A stretch of 5,696 bases of DNA from an uncultured Rubrivivax sp. (GCA_937967345.1 CALBTN010000289.1:1-5696); one strand, 5' to 3'. Counted from the first letter of the stretch, positions 1 to 5,696 are shown. A program made the numbers and translations. The notes: a model not told the origin generated them from the letters alone.

Positions 1-151
1 GGATGGGGGCATCTTGGGGGCACATGAGTCGAATGCCTTCGAGCGTCTTCAAGCATCCATGCGGGTTGGCAGCGATCTTCTGGATGACGCTCCCTCCGCC
101 AGCCGGCAGGCATCAAACCCAGTCCGCGGCAAGCCGTGCAAGGCTGCCCGG
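1..151. other. Left edge, no gene supported
   Basis: This stretch is visibly less GC-rich than the rest of the window and holds no gene I can support. On the minus strand one frame stays open from about position 112 to the left edge and reads like protein (it includes IAANP and KTLEGIRLM), so an unknown minus-strand gene might begin here and continue leftwards. However, there is no ATG or GTG with a good ribosome binding site: the first candidates are a TTG and an ATG well inside the frame. The opposite strand also has an open frame. No stable hairpin followed by a T-run is seen after thpR. Confidence 0.3.
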
Positions 152-664
152 TTACCCAGCCAAGGACCGCGCAACGGCGCTGTAGCGGCCGCCGACCGAT
201 CGCGCCAGCACCTGCCCGGTGGATCGCCAGCACACCGGCGCGACACCGACGCAGTCGAGCCCCTTGGCCTTGCGCCCGAGGGTCACGTGCGGCACGAAGG
301 GGCGGCGATCGCATGGCAGCGCGGCAGCCTGCAACGACGCGACAAGCCGCGCTTGCAGGTCGATCAGCACATCGGGAACCGTCGATGGCCGCAACACCAC
401 GGTGCCGCCGTTCCAGAGCTCGAAACGGTCCAGCACCAGTGCGACATCGAAGCTCGGCAGGGTCGTTGCGCTGCGAACCGCATCGAGCCGGCCAGCCGGC
501 ACCGCGCCGATGAACGCCAGCGTCAGATGCAAGTCCGCAGCGGCCACACGCCTGGCAGCTGCGGGCCAGTGCAGCCCGCGCTGCCGCTCAGCCAGTGCCG
601 CACGCGATCGCGCGCAAGGCCACAGCGCCACGAACAAGCGCAGCGCGGGTGGGTCAAGCGGCAT
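152..664 (-). CDS. thpR: RNA 2',3'-cyclic phosphodiesterase (ThpR/LigT family)
   Basis: This 170-residue protein belongs to the 2H phosphoesterase superfamily. Family members hydrolyse RNA 2',3'-cyclic phosphate ends to 2'-phosphate and can join tRNA halves through a 2'-5' bond in vitro; the protein is expected to be cytoplasmic. Both signature HxT motifs are visible: HLT at residues 46-48 (in HLTLAFIG) and HVT at residues 126-128 (in PHVTLGRK). Their spacing of about 80 residues and the total length fit the family (E. coli ThpR is about 176 residues). The N-terminal LRLFVALWP is the usual first strand. The ATG at 664 is chosen because homology begins there; the frame stays open upstream to 895, but that part is arginine- and serine-rich and unlike the family. 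Only a weak GAG lies 7 nt before the ATG. The gene ends in TAA. The physiological substrate is not known from sequence, and the neighbours give no clue. Confidence 0.9.
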   Translation of the reverse strand: MPLDPPALRLFVALWPCARSRAALAERQRGLHWPAAARRVAAADLHLTLAFIGAVPAGRLDAVRSATTLPSFDVALVLDRFELWNGGTVVLRPSTVPDVLIDLQARLVASLQAAALPCDRRPFVPHVTLGRKAKGLDCVGVAPVCWRSTGQVLARSVGGRYSAVARSLAG

Positions 665-866
665 ACGGCTGCTCGCGGCACGGCCGCTGCCGATCGCGCG
701 GGAATGCAAAGCGAGTGCCCAGGCTCGTCGGCTCCACGAGCGTGCGGGCGTCCCCGTCCGGTTGGCGCTCGAGCCGGCTGCGCAGCGCCGGCTTCGAGCG
801 CAGGGCACGCGGTGCGCGGCTGAACGCCGGCTGCCGGTCGCCGAGGGATACGCGCCGCAGCGGCAT
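654..866 (-). CDS. Possible small hypothetical protein, arginine-rich
   Basis: This weak candidate lies in the gap between the Bug receptor and thpR. The frame encodes 70 residues from the ATG at 866. It could instead start at a TTG at 908, which overlaps the receptor's TGA stop as TTGA and would give 84 residues. It ends in TGA inside the first codons of thpR, overlapping by 11 bp. Third codon positions are clearly richer in G/C than second positions, as in the real genes here, and this is the best coding-like frame in the gap. Against it: no convincing ribosome binding site, very high arginine content, no motif, transmembrane segment or family I recognise. It may be a decayed gene or chance open frame in GC-rich DNA. 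Confidence 0.2.
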   Translation of the reverse strand: MPLRRVSLGDRQPAFSRAPRALRSKPALRSRLERQPDGDARTLVEPTSLGTRFAFPRDRQRPCREQPYAA

Positions 867-904
867 CGGGCGTGCTCGGCAGGCGCGAACTGCACGGCCC
901 AGGT

Positions 905-1888
905 TCAACGGGTCACCTTGAAGTTGCGCTCCTTGACCAGCCGCGCCCAGCGCTCGGCGTCTTCGGCGATGACTTGCGCGAACTGCTCGGGGCTGCTGCC
1001 CACCGGCTCGTAGTCGATCTTGAGCAGTTGCTCGCGTACCTCGGGCGTGGCCAGCAACTCGAGCAGTTCGGCGTTGAGCCGCTTGACGATCGCTGGCGGC
1101 GTGCCGGCCGGCGCCAGCAGGCCGGCCCAGGTGCTGAAGGTCATGCCCTCGAGGCCCGCCTCCTCGGCGGTGGGCACGCCAGGCAGCGCTGGCGAACGCT
1201 TCGGCGACAGCACGGCCAGCGCCTTGATCCTGCCGCTGCGGATCAGCTGCAGACCGACAAAGGGGTCGACCGACACGTCGGCCTCGCCGCCGACCACCGC
1301 CTGCAACTGCGGGTCAGTGCCCTTGTAGGCCACCACCACCATGTCGGTCGCGCCGATGGTGGCCTTCAGCTGCTCGCCGATCAGGCTGATCATGCTGCTG
1401 CCGCCCGCGTAGTTCAGCGCCTTGCCGGGTTTGCGCGCGAGCGCGACGAACTCCTGCACGCTGGCCACGCCCAGCCCCGGGTTGACCACCAGCACCAGCC
1501 CGATGTTCGCCAACAGGCTGATCGGCGCGAAGCTGGCCAACGGCTCGTAGCCAGCCTTGTAAAGCGCCGGGCTGAGCACCTGCGCGCCGGCGGTGTTCAT
1601 CAGCAGCGTGTAGCCGTCGGGGGCGGCGCGTGCGACCTCGGCGCTGCCGATGATGCCGTTGGCGCCGGCCTTGTTGTCGACCACGACCGGCTGCTTCAGC
1701 ACCTCGGCCAGGCGCTGCGCGAACAGTCGCGCCACCACGTCGGTGGCACCACCGGGCGCAAAGGGCACCACCATGCGGATCGAACGGCTCGGCCACTCAC
1801 CGGCCTGGGCCAGGGCGCGCGGCGCGAGCATGGCGGCGGTGCTGGCAACGACAAGACGGCGGCGTTGAATCGGCGGCGACTGGGGCAT
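905..1888 (-). CDS. Bug-family (TctC-like) periplasmic solute-binding receptor
   Basis: This 327-residue exported binding protein is of the tripartite tricarboxylate transporter receptor (Bug) family. Such receptors capture small carboxylates or related metabolites in the periplasm and can deliver them to a TctA/TctB membrane pair; the ligand cannot be told from sequence. A signal peptide is visible: three arginines at residues 9-11, a short hydrophobic stretch LVVASTAAML, and a likely cleavage site after ALA at residues 25-27. The arginine run could make it a Tat substrate. Family motifs follow: VPFAPGGATDVVAR (residues 41-54), VDNKAGANGIIGS (70-82) and a late PGVPTAEEAG (237-245). Length is typical for the family. 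No tctA or tctB gene is adjacent, so it is an orphan receptor, as is common in Burkholderiales. The ATG at 1888 places the signal peptide correctly; its ribosome binding site is weak. It is co-directional with glgA, 96 bp upstream, but no functional link to glycogen is evident. Confidence 0.93.
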   Translation of the reverse strand: MPQSPPIQRRRLVVASTAAMLAPRALAQAGEWPSRSIRMVVPFAPGGATDVVARLFAQRLAEVLKQPVVVDNKAGANGIIGSAEVARAAPDGYTLLMNTAGAQVLSPALYKAGYEPLASFAPISLLANIGLVLVVNPGLGVASVQEFVALARKPGKALNYAGGSSMISLIGEQLKATIGATDMVVVAYKGTDPQLQAVVGGEADVSVDPFVGLQLIRSGRIKALAVLSPKRSPALPGVPTAEEAGLEGMTFSTWAGLLAPAGTPPAIVKRLNAELLELLATPEVREQLLKIDYEPVGSSPEQFAQVIAEDAERWARLVKERNFKVTR

Positions 1889-1916
1889 GGCACTCGAGCC
1901 TGCGAAGTTGCAAGCG

Positions 1917-1927
1917 CGTCAAGCATA
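1917..1927 (-). promoter_or_regulatory. Weak promoter-like hexamers before the Bug receptor gene
   Basis: In the 96-bp gap between glgA and the receptor gene, the minus strand reads TATGCT (1927 to 1922), a 4/6 match to a -10 box that would give a leader of about 27 nt. TTGACG (1922 to 1917) abuts it and resembles a -35 box, but no -10 lies at the right distance after it. Neither hexamer has a good partner, so this is only a suggestion that the receptor gene has its own promoter. Confidence 0.18.
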
Positions 1928-1984
1928 GGACGAGGCCAGGGTGCCAGGCCAGTTTGTTTGCCCAGGGGCGGCCGCAGGGGTCGG

Positions 1985-3430
1985 CTACCGCAGCCGCGCT
2001 GAGCACAGTTGCTGGTAAAGCTCGAGGTAGCGCCGGGCCGGGCCACCCCAGGACAGATCCTCGTCCATGCCGGTGCGCTGCAGCTCGGCCCAGGCGGCGG
2101 GTTGGCGAAAGCGCTCGATCGCGCGCGCGATCGAGCGCTGCAGCGCGGCGGGCTCGGCCTGGTCGAAGACGAAGCCGTTGCCCTGCGCATCGTCGGCTTC
2201 GCGCACCGTGTCGGCCAGCCCGCCGACGCGGCGCACGAGCGGCACCGTGCCGTAGCGCAGGCCGTACATCTGGGTCAGCCCGCAGGGCTCGAAGCGCGAC
2301 GGCACGACGATCATGTCGGCGCCAGCGATCAGCCGATGCGCGCCCGCCTCGTCGTAGCCCAGCAGCACGCCCACGCTTGCCGGATGCGCTTGGGCAGCCG
2401 CGGCGAAGGCGGCCTGCAGCGCGGCGTCGCCAGTGCCCTGCACCACCAGTTGGCCGCCCAGGCGCACGATCTCGGGCAGCACCGCCAGCACCAGGTCCAG
2501 GCCCTTTTGCGGCGTCAGCCGCGACACCACGGCCAGCAGCGGCGCATCGGCGCGCGGGGTCAGCCCGAAGCGCTGCTGCAGCGCGGCCTTGCACTGCGCC
2601 TTGCCGGCCATCGCGCCGCCGCTGTAGGTCTGCGCCAGCGCCGGGTCGGTGGCCGGGTTCCACACCTGGGTGTCGATGCCGTTGAGGATGCCCACGACAT
2701 CGGCGCCGCGGCTGCGAATCACGCCTTCCAGGCCGACGCCGAACTGCGGCGTGGCGATCTCGCGCGCGTAGCTCGGGCTGACGGTGGTGACGCGGTCGGC
2801 GAACTTCAGCCCCGCCTTCATGAACGACAGCTGGCCGTGGAACTCGAGCGCCGCCGGCGACATGTAGCGCGACGACAGCCCCAGCAGCGCCCGGTCGTCT
2901 TGCGCGAACAGCCCCTGGTAGGCCAGGTTGTGCACGGTGAACACCGACGCCGCGCTGCCGGCCGGGTGCGCGTGCAGGTAGGCGCAGGCCAGCGCCGCAT
3001 GCCAGTCGTGCGTGTGCAGCACATCGGGCGCCCAATCGGGGTCGAGCCCGCCTTGGGCCAGTTGCGCCGCGACCCAGCCGAGCAGGCCGAAGCGCTGCAG
3101 GTTGTCGGGCCACTCGAAGCCGTCGTCGTTCTGGTACGGGCCGCCGCCGCGTGCGTACAGGAAGGGTGCGTCGATCAGGTACACCGGCAGTTGCGTGTCA
3201 GGCATGCGCGCGCGCAGCAGCGCCACCTGCGCGGCGCCGAAGGCCGGGCCGATCTGCGCCAGCCGCTGCGCCTGCGTCAGCGCGCCCAGGATCGCCGGCA
3301 ACCCCGGCAGCAGCAGCCGCACGTCGGCGCCCTGGGCGCTCAAGGCCTGCGGCAGCGCGCCCAGCACGTCGGCCAGGCCGCCGGTCTTGAGCAGCGGGTA
3401 GACCTCGGCGCCGACTTGCAGGACCTTCAT
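1985..3430 (-). CDS. glgA: Glycogen synthase (ADP-glucose type, GT5)
   Basis: GlgA transfers glucose from ADP-glucose to the non-reducing end of an alpha-1,4-glucan in the cytoplasm. The 481-residue length matches E. coli GlgA (477), and similarity is end to end. The N-terminal Rossmann domain carries the ADP-glucose site KTGGL at residues 15-19, followed by HTHDWHAALA (139-148) and FTVHNLAYQG (164-173). The C-terminal domain carries VVSRLTPQKGLDLVL (301-315), where R304 and K309 match the E. coli catalytic-site R300 and K305. PSRFEPCGLTQMYGLRYG (377-394) contains E381, equivalent to E. coli E377. All expected key residues are present. The ATG at 3430 is preceded by GGAAG at a 7-nt spacing. 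It lies 21 bp downstream of glgC on the same strand, so the two are very likely co-transcribed. A perfect 30-bp palindrome falls within codons 432-440. The stop is TAG and no intrinsic terminator is seen after it. Confidence 0.97.
   Translation of the reverse strand: MKVLQVGAEVYPLLKTGGLADVLGALPQALSAQGADVRLLLPGLPAILGALTQAQRLAQIGPAFGAAQVALLRARMPDTQLPVYLIDAPFLYARGGGPYQNDDGFEWPDNLQRFGLLGWVAAQLAQGGLDPDWAPDVLHTHDWHAALACAYLHAHPAGSAASVFTVHNLAYQGLFAQDDRALLGLSSRYMSPAALEFHGQLSFMKAGLKFADRVTTVSPSYAREIATPQFGVGLEGVIRSRGADVVGILNGIDTQVWNPATDPALAQTYSGGAMAGKAQCKAALQQRFGLTPRADAPLLAVVSRLTPQKGLDLVLAVLPEIVRLGGQLVVQGTGDAALQAAFAAAAQAHPASVGVLLGYDEAGAHRLIAGADMIVVPSRFEPCGLTQMYGLRYGTVPLVRRVGGLADTVREADDAQGNGFVFDQAEPAALQRSIARAIERFRQPAAWAELQRTGMDEDLSWGGPARRYLELYQQLCSARLR
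2110..2139. repeat. Perfect 30-bp palindrome inside glgA
   Basis: The 15-base half site AGCGCTCGATCGCGC is followed directly by its exact reverse complement with no spacer. The sequence lies near the 3' end of glgA and encodes RSIARAIER (residues 432-440). Because of the symmetry, the opposite strand reads the same nine residues in one of its frames. It could extrude as a cruciform in DNA or fold as a hairpin in the glgA mRNA. A second, 12-bp palindrome (GCGCTGCAGCGC, 2135-2146) overlaps its right end. Whether it has a function or results from codon choice cannot be told here. Confidence 0.9.
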
Positions 3431-3437
3431 GCGCTCG

Positions 3438-3442
3438 CTTCC
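3438..3442 (-). promoter_or_regulatory. Ribosome binding site of glgA
   Basis: GGAAG on the minus strand sits 7 nt before the glgA ATG, in the 21-bp gap after the glgC stop. It supports the chosen glgA start and lets glgA be translated independently from a glgC-glgA transcript. Confidence 0.65.
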
Positions 3443-3451
3443 ACGACCGCG

Positions 3452-4717
3452 TCAGCGCAACGCGTCGACCATCGCCTGCGTCACCAGCGTGACGCCGTTG
3501 GCGGTGCGGTGGAAGCGCCGCGCGTCCTCGGCGGCGTCTTCGCCGATGACCAGGCCGTCGGGCAACTCGACGCCGCGATCGACGATGACCCGGTGCAGCC
3601 GCACGCCGCGGCCGACTTCGACGTGCGGCAGCAGCACCGACCAGTTGACGCTGGCATGCGAATGCACCCGCACGCTGGAAAACAGCACCGAGCGGAACAC
3701 CGCGCCCGAGATGATGCACCCGCCCGAGGTCAGCGACTCGATCGCCAGGCCGCGGCGGTCGTCCTGGTTGTGCACGAACTTGGCCGGCGGCAGCTGCGGC
3801 TGGTAGGTCAGGATCGGCCAGCGCGTGTCGTACATGTTCAGCAGCGGGTCGGTGGCCGTCAGGTCGATGTTGGCGTCCCAGTAGGCGTCGATCGTGCCCA
3901 CGTCGCGCCAGTACGGTTCCTGCCCCGGCTTGGTGCCCACACAGCTCAACGAGAACGGATGCGCCAGCGCGTTGCCCTCGCGCACCACGCGCGGGATGAT
4001 GTCCTTGCCGAAGTCGTGGCTCGAGCCGGCATCGGCCATGTCGCGCTCGAGCTGCGCATACAGGAACTTCGCGTCGAACACGTAGATGCCCATGCTGGCC
4101 AGCGCAAGCTCGGGCTTGCCCGGCATGGGCGGCGGGTCGGCCGGCTTTTCGACGAAATCGACGATGCGCCGCTGCTCGTCCACCGCCATCACGCCAAACG
4201 CGCTGGCCTCGGCCTTGGGCACCTCGATGCAGGCCACGGTGCAGGGCCGCCCGTGCGCCGCGTGGTCGGCCAGCATCAGCGCGTAGTTCATCTTGTAGAC
4301 GTGGTCGCCGGCCAGCACCACCACGTAGTCGGCCTCGTAGCCGTCGAGGATGTCCTGGTTTTGCGACACCGCGTCGGCGGTGCCGCGGTACCAGCTCTCC
4401 TCGTTCACGCGCTGCTGCGCCGGCAGCAGGTCGACGAACTCGTTCATCTCGGTCTTCAAGAAGGCCCAGCCGCGCTGCAGGTGGCGCAGCAGGCTGTGGC
4501 TCTTGTACTGCGTGATCACGCCGATGCGGCGGATGCCGGAGTTCAGGCAGTTGCTCAGCGCGAAATCGATGATGCGGAACTTGCCGCCGAAGTACACCGC
4601 CGGCTTGGCGCGGGTGTCGGTCAGGTTGTGCAGCCGGCTGCCGCGCCCGCCCGCCAGCACCAGCGCCACCGTGCGCTTGGGCAGATCGAGGGCTTGCGCC
4701 AGGTAGTTCGAGTTCAT
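3452..4717 (-). CDS. glgC: Glucose-1-phosphate adenylyltransferase (ADP-glucose pyrophosphorylase)
   Basis: GlgC makes ADP-glucose and pyrophosphate from glucose-1-phosphate and ATP, the committed step of bacterial glycogen synthesis. The 421-residue product aligns along its whole length with E. coli GlgC, offset by four residues in the N-terminal half. Visible motifs are the nucleotide loop LAGGRGSRL (21-29), FGGKFRIIDFALSNC (43-57), WYRGTADAV (109-117, Y110 matching E. coli Y114), LAGDHVYK (135-142, D138 matching catalytic D142), FVEKP (188-192, K191 matching the glucose-1-phosphate-binding K195) and SSHDFGKDIIP (232-242). A C-terminal left-handed beta-helix region with SGGCIISGAV follows. 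The residue matching E. coli K39, linked to fructose-1,6-bisphosphate activation, is T35. The ATG at 4717 is chosen because homology starts there and GGAG lies 8 nt upstream, although the frame stays open to 5578. It is the first gene of a glgC-glgA unit and divergent from glgP. Confidence 0.98.
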   Translation of the reverse strand: MNSNYLAQALDLPKRTVALVLAGGRGSRLHNLTDTRAKPAVYFGGKFRIIDFALSNCLNSGIRRIGVITQYKSHSLLRHLQRGWAFLKTEMNEFVDLLPAQQRVNEESWYRGTADAVSQNQDILDGYEADYVVVLAGDHVYKMNYALMLADHAAHGRPCTVACIEVPKAEASAFGVMAVDEQRRIVDFVEKPADPPPMPGKPELALASMGIYVFDAKFLYAQLERDMADAGSSHDFGKDIIPRVVREGNALAHPFSLSCVGTKPGQEPYWRDVGTIDAYWDANIDLTATDPLLNMYDTRWPILTYQPQLPPAKFVHNQDDRRGLAIESLTSGGCIISGAVFRSVLFSSVRVHSHASVNWSVLLPHVEVGRGVRLHRVIVDRGVELPDGLVIGEDAAEDARRFHRTANGVTLVTQAMVDALR

Positions 4718-4725
4718 CGTCTGCG

Positions 4726-4729
4726 CTCC
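4726..4729 (-). promoter_or_regulatory. Ribosome binding site that fixes the glgC start
   Basis: GGAG on the minus strand ends 8 nt before the ATG at 4717. Because the glgC frame remains open far upstream, this site together with the start of family homology decides the start codon. Confidence 0.7.
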
Positions 4730-4760
4730 GTGGTTGTCGGCGGTGCCAAGCCGGCCGCGC

Positions 4761-4766
4761 AGTATT
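4761..4766 (-). promoter_or_regulatory. Candidate -10 box for glgC-glgA
   Basis: AATACT on the minus strand matches TATAAT at 4 of 6 positions and ends 43 nt before the glgC ATG. A start of transcription near 4753 would leave a leader of about 36 nt containing the GGAG site. No recognisable -35 hexamer lies 16-18 nt upstream, so an activator may be needed or the call may be wrong. Confidence 0.3.
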
Positions 4767-4823
4767 GTCGAGCACGCCGGCCCGCGCAGGCCCGCCTTGC
4801 GCGGCTTCGGGCTGGACAGCGGC

Positions 4824-4829
4824 GATACT
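4824..4829 (+). promoter_or_regulatory. Candidate -10 box for glgP
   Basis: GATACT matches TATAAT at 4 of 6 positions and ends 44 nt before the glgP ATG, mirroring the candidate for glgC. No good -35 hexamer is seen at the normal spacing; a TTGCGC at 4797-4802 is 21 nt away, which is too far. Confidence 0.3.
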
Positions 4830-4842
4830 GCGCGTGCGTCGC

Positions 4843-4856
4843 GGCCGCGCGCGGCC
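4843..4856. repeat. 14-bp perfect palindrome in the glgP leader
   Basis: GGCCGCGCGCGGCC is its own reverse complement and lies 17 nt before the glgP start codon, downstream of the candidate -10 box. It could be a protein-binding site or a small RNA stem, but GC-only palindromes of this size are not rare in DNA of this composition. Confidence 0.4.
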
Positions 4857-4873
4857 TGCCTACGTTTTCGACA

Positions 4874-5696
4874 ATGAACAACACCAACACCGACACCCTG
4901 GCCAGCGAACTGGACCGACAACTGCTCGCGCATGTGGGCGTCGCACCGGCGGCCGGCACCCACGCCGACCTGATGGCCGCGCTGGCCGAAGCCGCGCGCC
5001 AGCGGCTGTCGCAGCGCTGGGTGGCCACGCAGGCGGCGCAGCGCGGCGCGCGGCGCGTGTACTACCTGTCGATGGAATTCCTGATGGGCCGCACGCTGGG
5101 CAACGCGCTGGCCGCGCTCGAGCTGCAAGGCCCGGCCGCCGAGGCACTGGCGCAACGCGCGTGCCGGTTCGAGGACGTCGAGCAGCAAGAGGCCGATGCC
5201 GCTTTGGGCAACGGCGGCCTGGGCCGGCTGGCAGCGTGTTTTCTGGACTCGATGGCCACGCTCGAGCTGCCCAGCTTCGGCTACGGCATCCGTTACGAGT
5301 ACGGCATGTTCGCGCAGCACATCGTCGACGGCCGCCAGGTCGAGCAGCCCGACCCGTGGCTGGGCGACGGCTCGCCGTGGGAGTTCCCGCGCCGCGGCGT
5401 GCACTATCCGGTGCGCTTCGGCGGGCACGTCGACCGCAGCCGGGCACGGCCGCGCTGGGTTTGCGCCGCCGAGGTCAGCGCCAAGGCCTTCGACATGGTG
5501 GTGCCCGGCCACGGCAGCGACAAGGTCAGCACGCTGCGGCTGTGGAAGGCCGCAGCGCCCGCGCACATCGACCTGCACGCCTTCAACAGCGGCGACTACG
5601 CGCGCGCCGCCGAGGTGAAGAACGAGTTCGAGAACATCTCGTGGGTGCTGTACCCGAACGACAGCACGCCGGCCGGGCGCGAGCTGCGGCTGCGCC
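4874..5696 (+). CDS. glgP: Glycogen phosphorylase (GT35), 3' end beyond window
   Basis: GlgP releases glucose-1-phosphate from alpha-1,4-glucan ends by pyridoxal-phosphate-dependent phosphorolysis in the cytoplasm. Only the first 274 codons are present; full-length relatives are about 800 residues, so the pyridoxal-phosphate lysine region lies outside the window. Diagnostic N-terminal motifs are present: RVYYLSMEFLMGRTLGNAL (residues 61-79), ALGNGGLGRLAACFLDSMATL (110-130), YGIRYEYGMFAQ (137-148), WEFPR (169-173), RFGG (181-184), TLRLW (220-224), FNSGDY (237-242) and VLYPNDSTPAGRELRLR up to the edge. These match E. coli GlgP closely. The ATG at 4874 is the natural start: it gives a slightly short N-terminal tail before YYLSMEFL. 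No Shine-Dalgarno sequence is visible before it (the 12 bases upstream read CTACGTTTTCGACA at the end). The gene diverges from glgC-glgA. MalP (maltodextrin phosphorylase) is the alternative, but the glg context favours GlgP. Confidence 0.95.
   Translation, partial: MNNTNTDTLASELDRQLLAHVGVAPAAGTHADLMAALAEAARQRLSQRWVATQAAQRGARRVYYLSMEFLMGRTLGNALAALELQGPAAEALAQRACRFEDVEQQEADAALGNGGLGRLAACFLDSMATLELPSFGYGIRYEYGMFAQHIVDGRQVEQPDPWLGDGSPWEFPRRGVHYPVRFGGHVDRSRARPRWVCAAEVSAKAFDMVVPGHGSDKVSTLRLWKAAAPAHIDLHAFNSGDYARAAEVKNEFENISWVLYPNDSTPAGRELRLR

Larger units (their letters stand above)
4756..4834. repeat. Inverted pair of 14-mers between glgC and glgP
   Basis: The minus strand reads GACAATACTGCGCG (4769 to 4756) and the plus strand reads GGCGATACTGCGCG (4821 to 4834). 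They agree at 12 of 14 bases, including ten in a row, and point outward toward glgC and glgP. Each copy ends about 39 nt before its start codon (38 nt for glgC, 39 nt for glgP). This symmetry suggests paired promoter cores or two operator copies for a shared regulator; the sequence alone does not say which. Confidence 0.6.

Noticed and set aside
141..165. Short inverted repeat GGCTG/CAGCC around the thpR stop codon
   Set aside because: Only a 5-bp stem with a 10-nt loop and no T-run, too weak to call a terminator.
665..895. In-frame upstream extension of thpR
   Set aside because: The added residues are R/S/A/C-rich and unlike ThpR proteins; the family N-terminus begins at the ATG at 664.
1930..1946. 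Sigma-54-like TGGCAC on the minus strand before the Bug receptor gene
   Set aside because: The required TTGC element at the fixed -12 spacing is absent (CCTC instead).
1940..1984. Possible terminator after glgA, with GC-rich repeats and a GCGGCCGC palindrome
   Set aside because: No stable hairpin followed by a T-run is present; GCGGCCGC also occurs at two other places in the window and is expected at this base composition.
872..2002. Long plus-strand open frame of 376 codons opposite the Bug receptor gene
   Set aside because: It is the antisense shadow of a well-supported gene; its product is rich in H, Q, R and G, shows no domain, and such long shadows are normal in GC-rich DNA.
3198..4775. 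Minus-strand open frame of 525 codons overlapping glgC and glgA in another frame
   Set aside because: Arginine-, alanine- and proline-rich low-complexity translation with no family motif; glgC and glgA in the correct frame explain the region.
4718..5578. In-frame N-terminal extension of glgC by 287 codons
   Set aside because: It runs antisense to glgP, has no GlgC homology, and the internal ATG at 4717 has a good ribosome binding site and the normal family N-terminus.
1..5696. Search for tRNA, rRNA, CRISPR arrays, insertion sequences, toxin-antitoxin or defence genes
   Set aside because: No regularly spaced repeats, transposase motifs, terminal inverted repeats, or RNA gene signatures were seen; the window reads as ordinary core metabolism.

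Overview
The window is GC-rich bacterial DNA with a strong G/C bias at third codon positions. A solute-binding receptor of the Bug/TctC family lies next to a complete proteobacterial-type glgC-glgA pair. This combination suggests a high-GC betaproteobacterium, probably Burkholderiales; that placement is inference, because there is no rRNA or other phylogenetic marker here.

Layout from left to right. Positions 1-151 hold no gene I can support. Positions 152-664 (minus) encode a small RNA 2',3'-cyclic phosphodiesterase/2'-5' RNA ligase (ThpR/LigT) with both HxT motifs. A poorly explained gap of about 240 bp follows, with one weak, arginine-rich minus-strand open frame. Positions 905-1888 (minus) encode an exported Bug-family receptor without visible TctA/TctB membrane partners. 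A gap of 96 bp separates it from glgA (1985-3430, minus; glycogen synthase) and glgC (3452-4717, minus; ADP-glucose pyrophosphorylase). These two are 21 bp apart and transcribed glgC then glgA. A 156-bp intergenic region (4718-4873) divides glgC from a divergent glycogen phosphorylase gene (glgP, 4874 onward, plus), which runs off the right edge after 274 codons.

The three glg genes cover the core of the glycogen cycle. GlgC makes ADP-glucose from glucose-1-phosphate and ATP, GlgA adds the glucose to the growing alpha-1,4-glucan, and GlgP releases glucose-1-phosphate by phosphorolysis. Branching (GlgB) and debranching (GlgX) genes are not in the window. Synthesis and breakdown genes diverge from one shared control region. 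That region carries an inverted pair of near-identical 14-mers (GRCRATACTGCGCG), each ending about 39 nt before its start codon, which could be mirror-image promoters or operators.

The window is mostly ordinary metabolism. The points most worth a second look are this symmetric control region, a perfect 30-bp palindrome inside glgA that encodes the same nonapeptide on both strands, and the threonine in GlgC at the position of the E. coli fructose-1,6-bisphosphate activator lysine (Lys39). I see no evidence of a novel defence, mobile or RNA-guided system.
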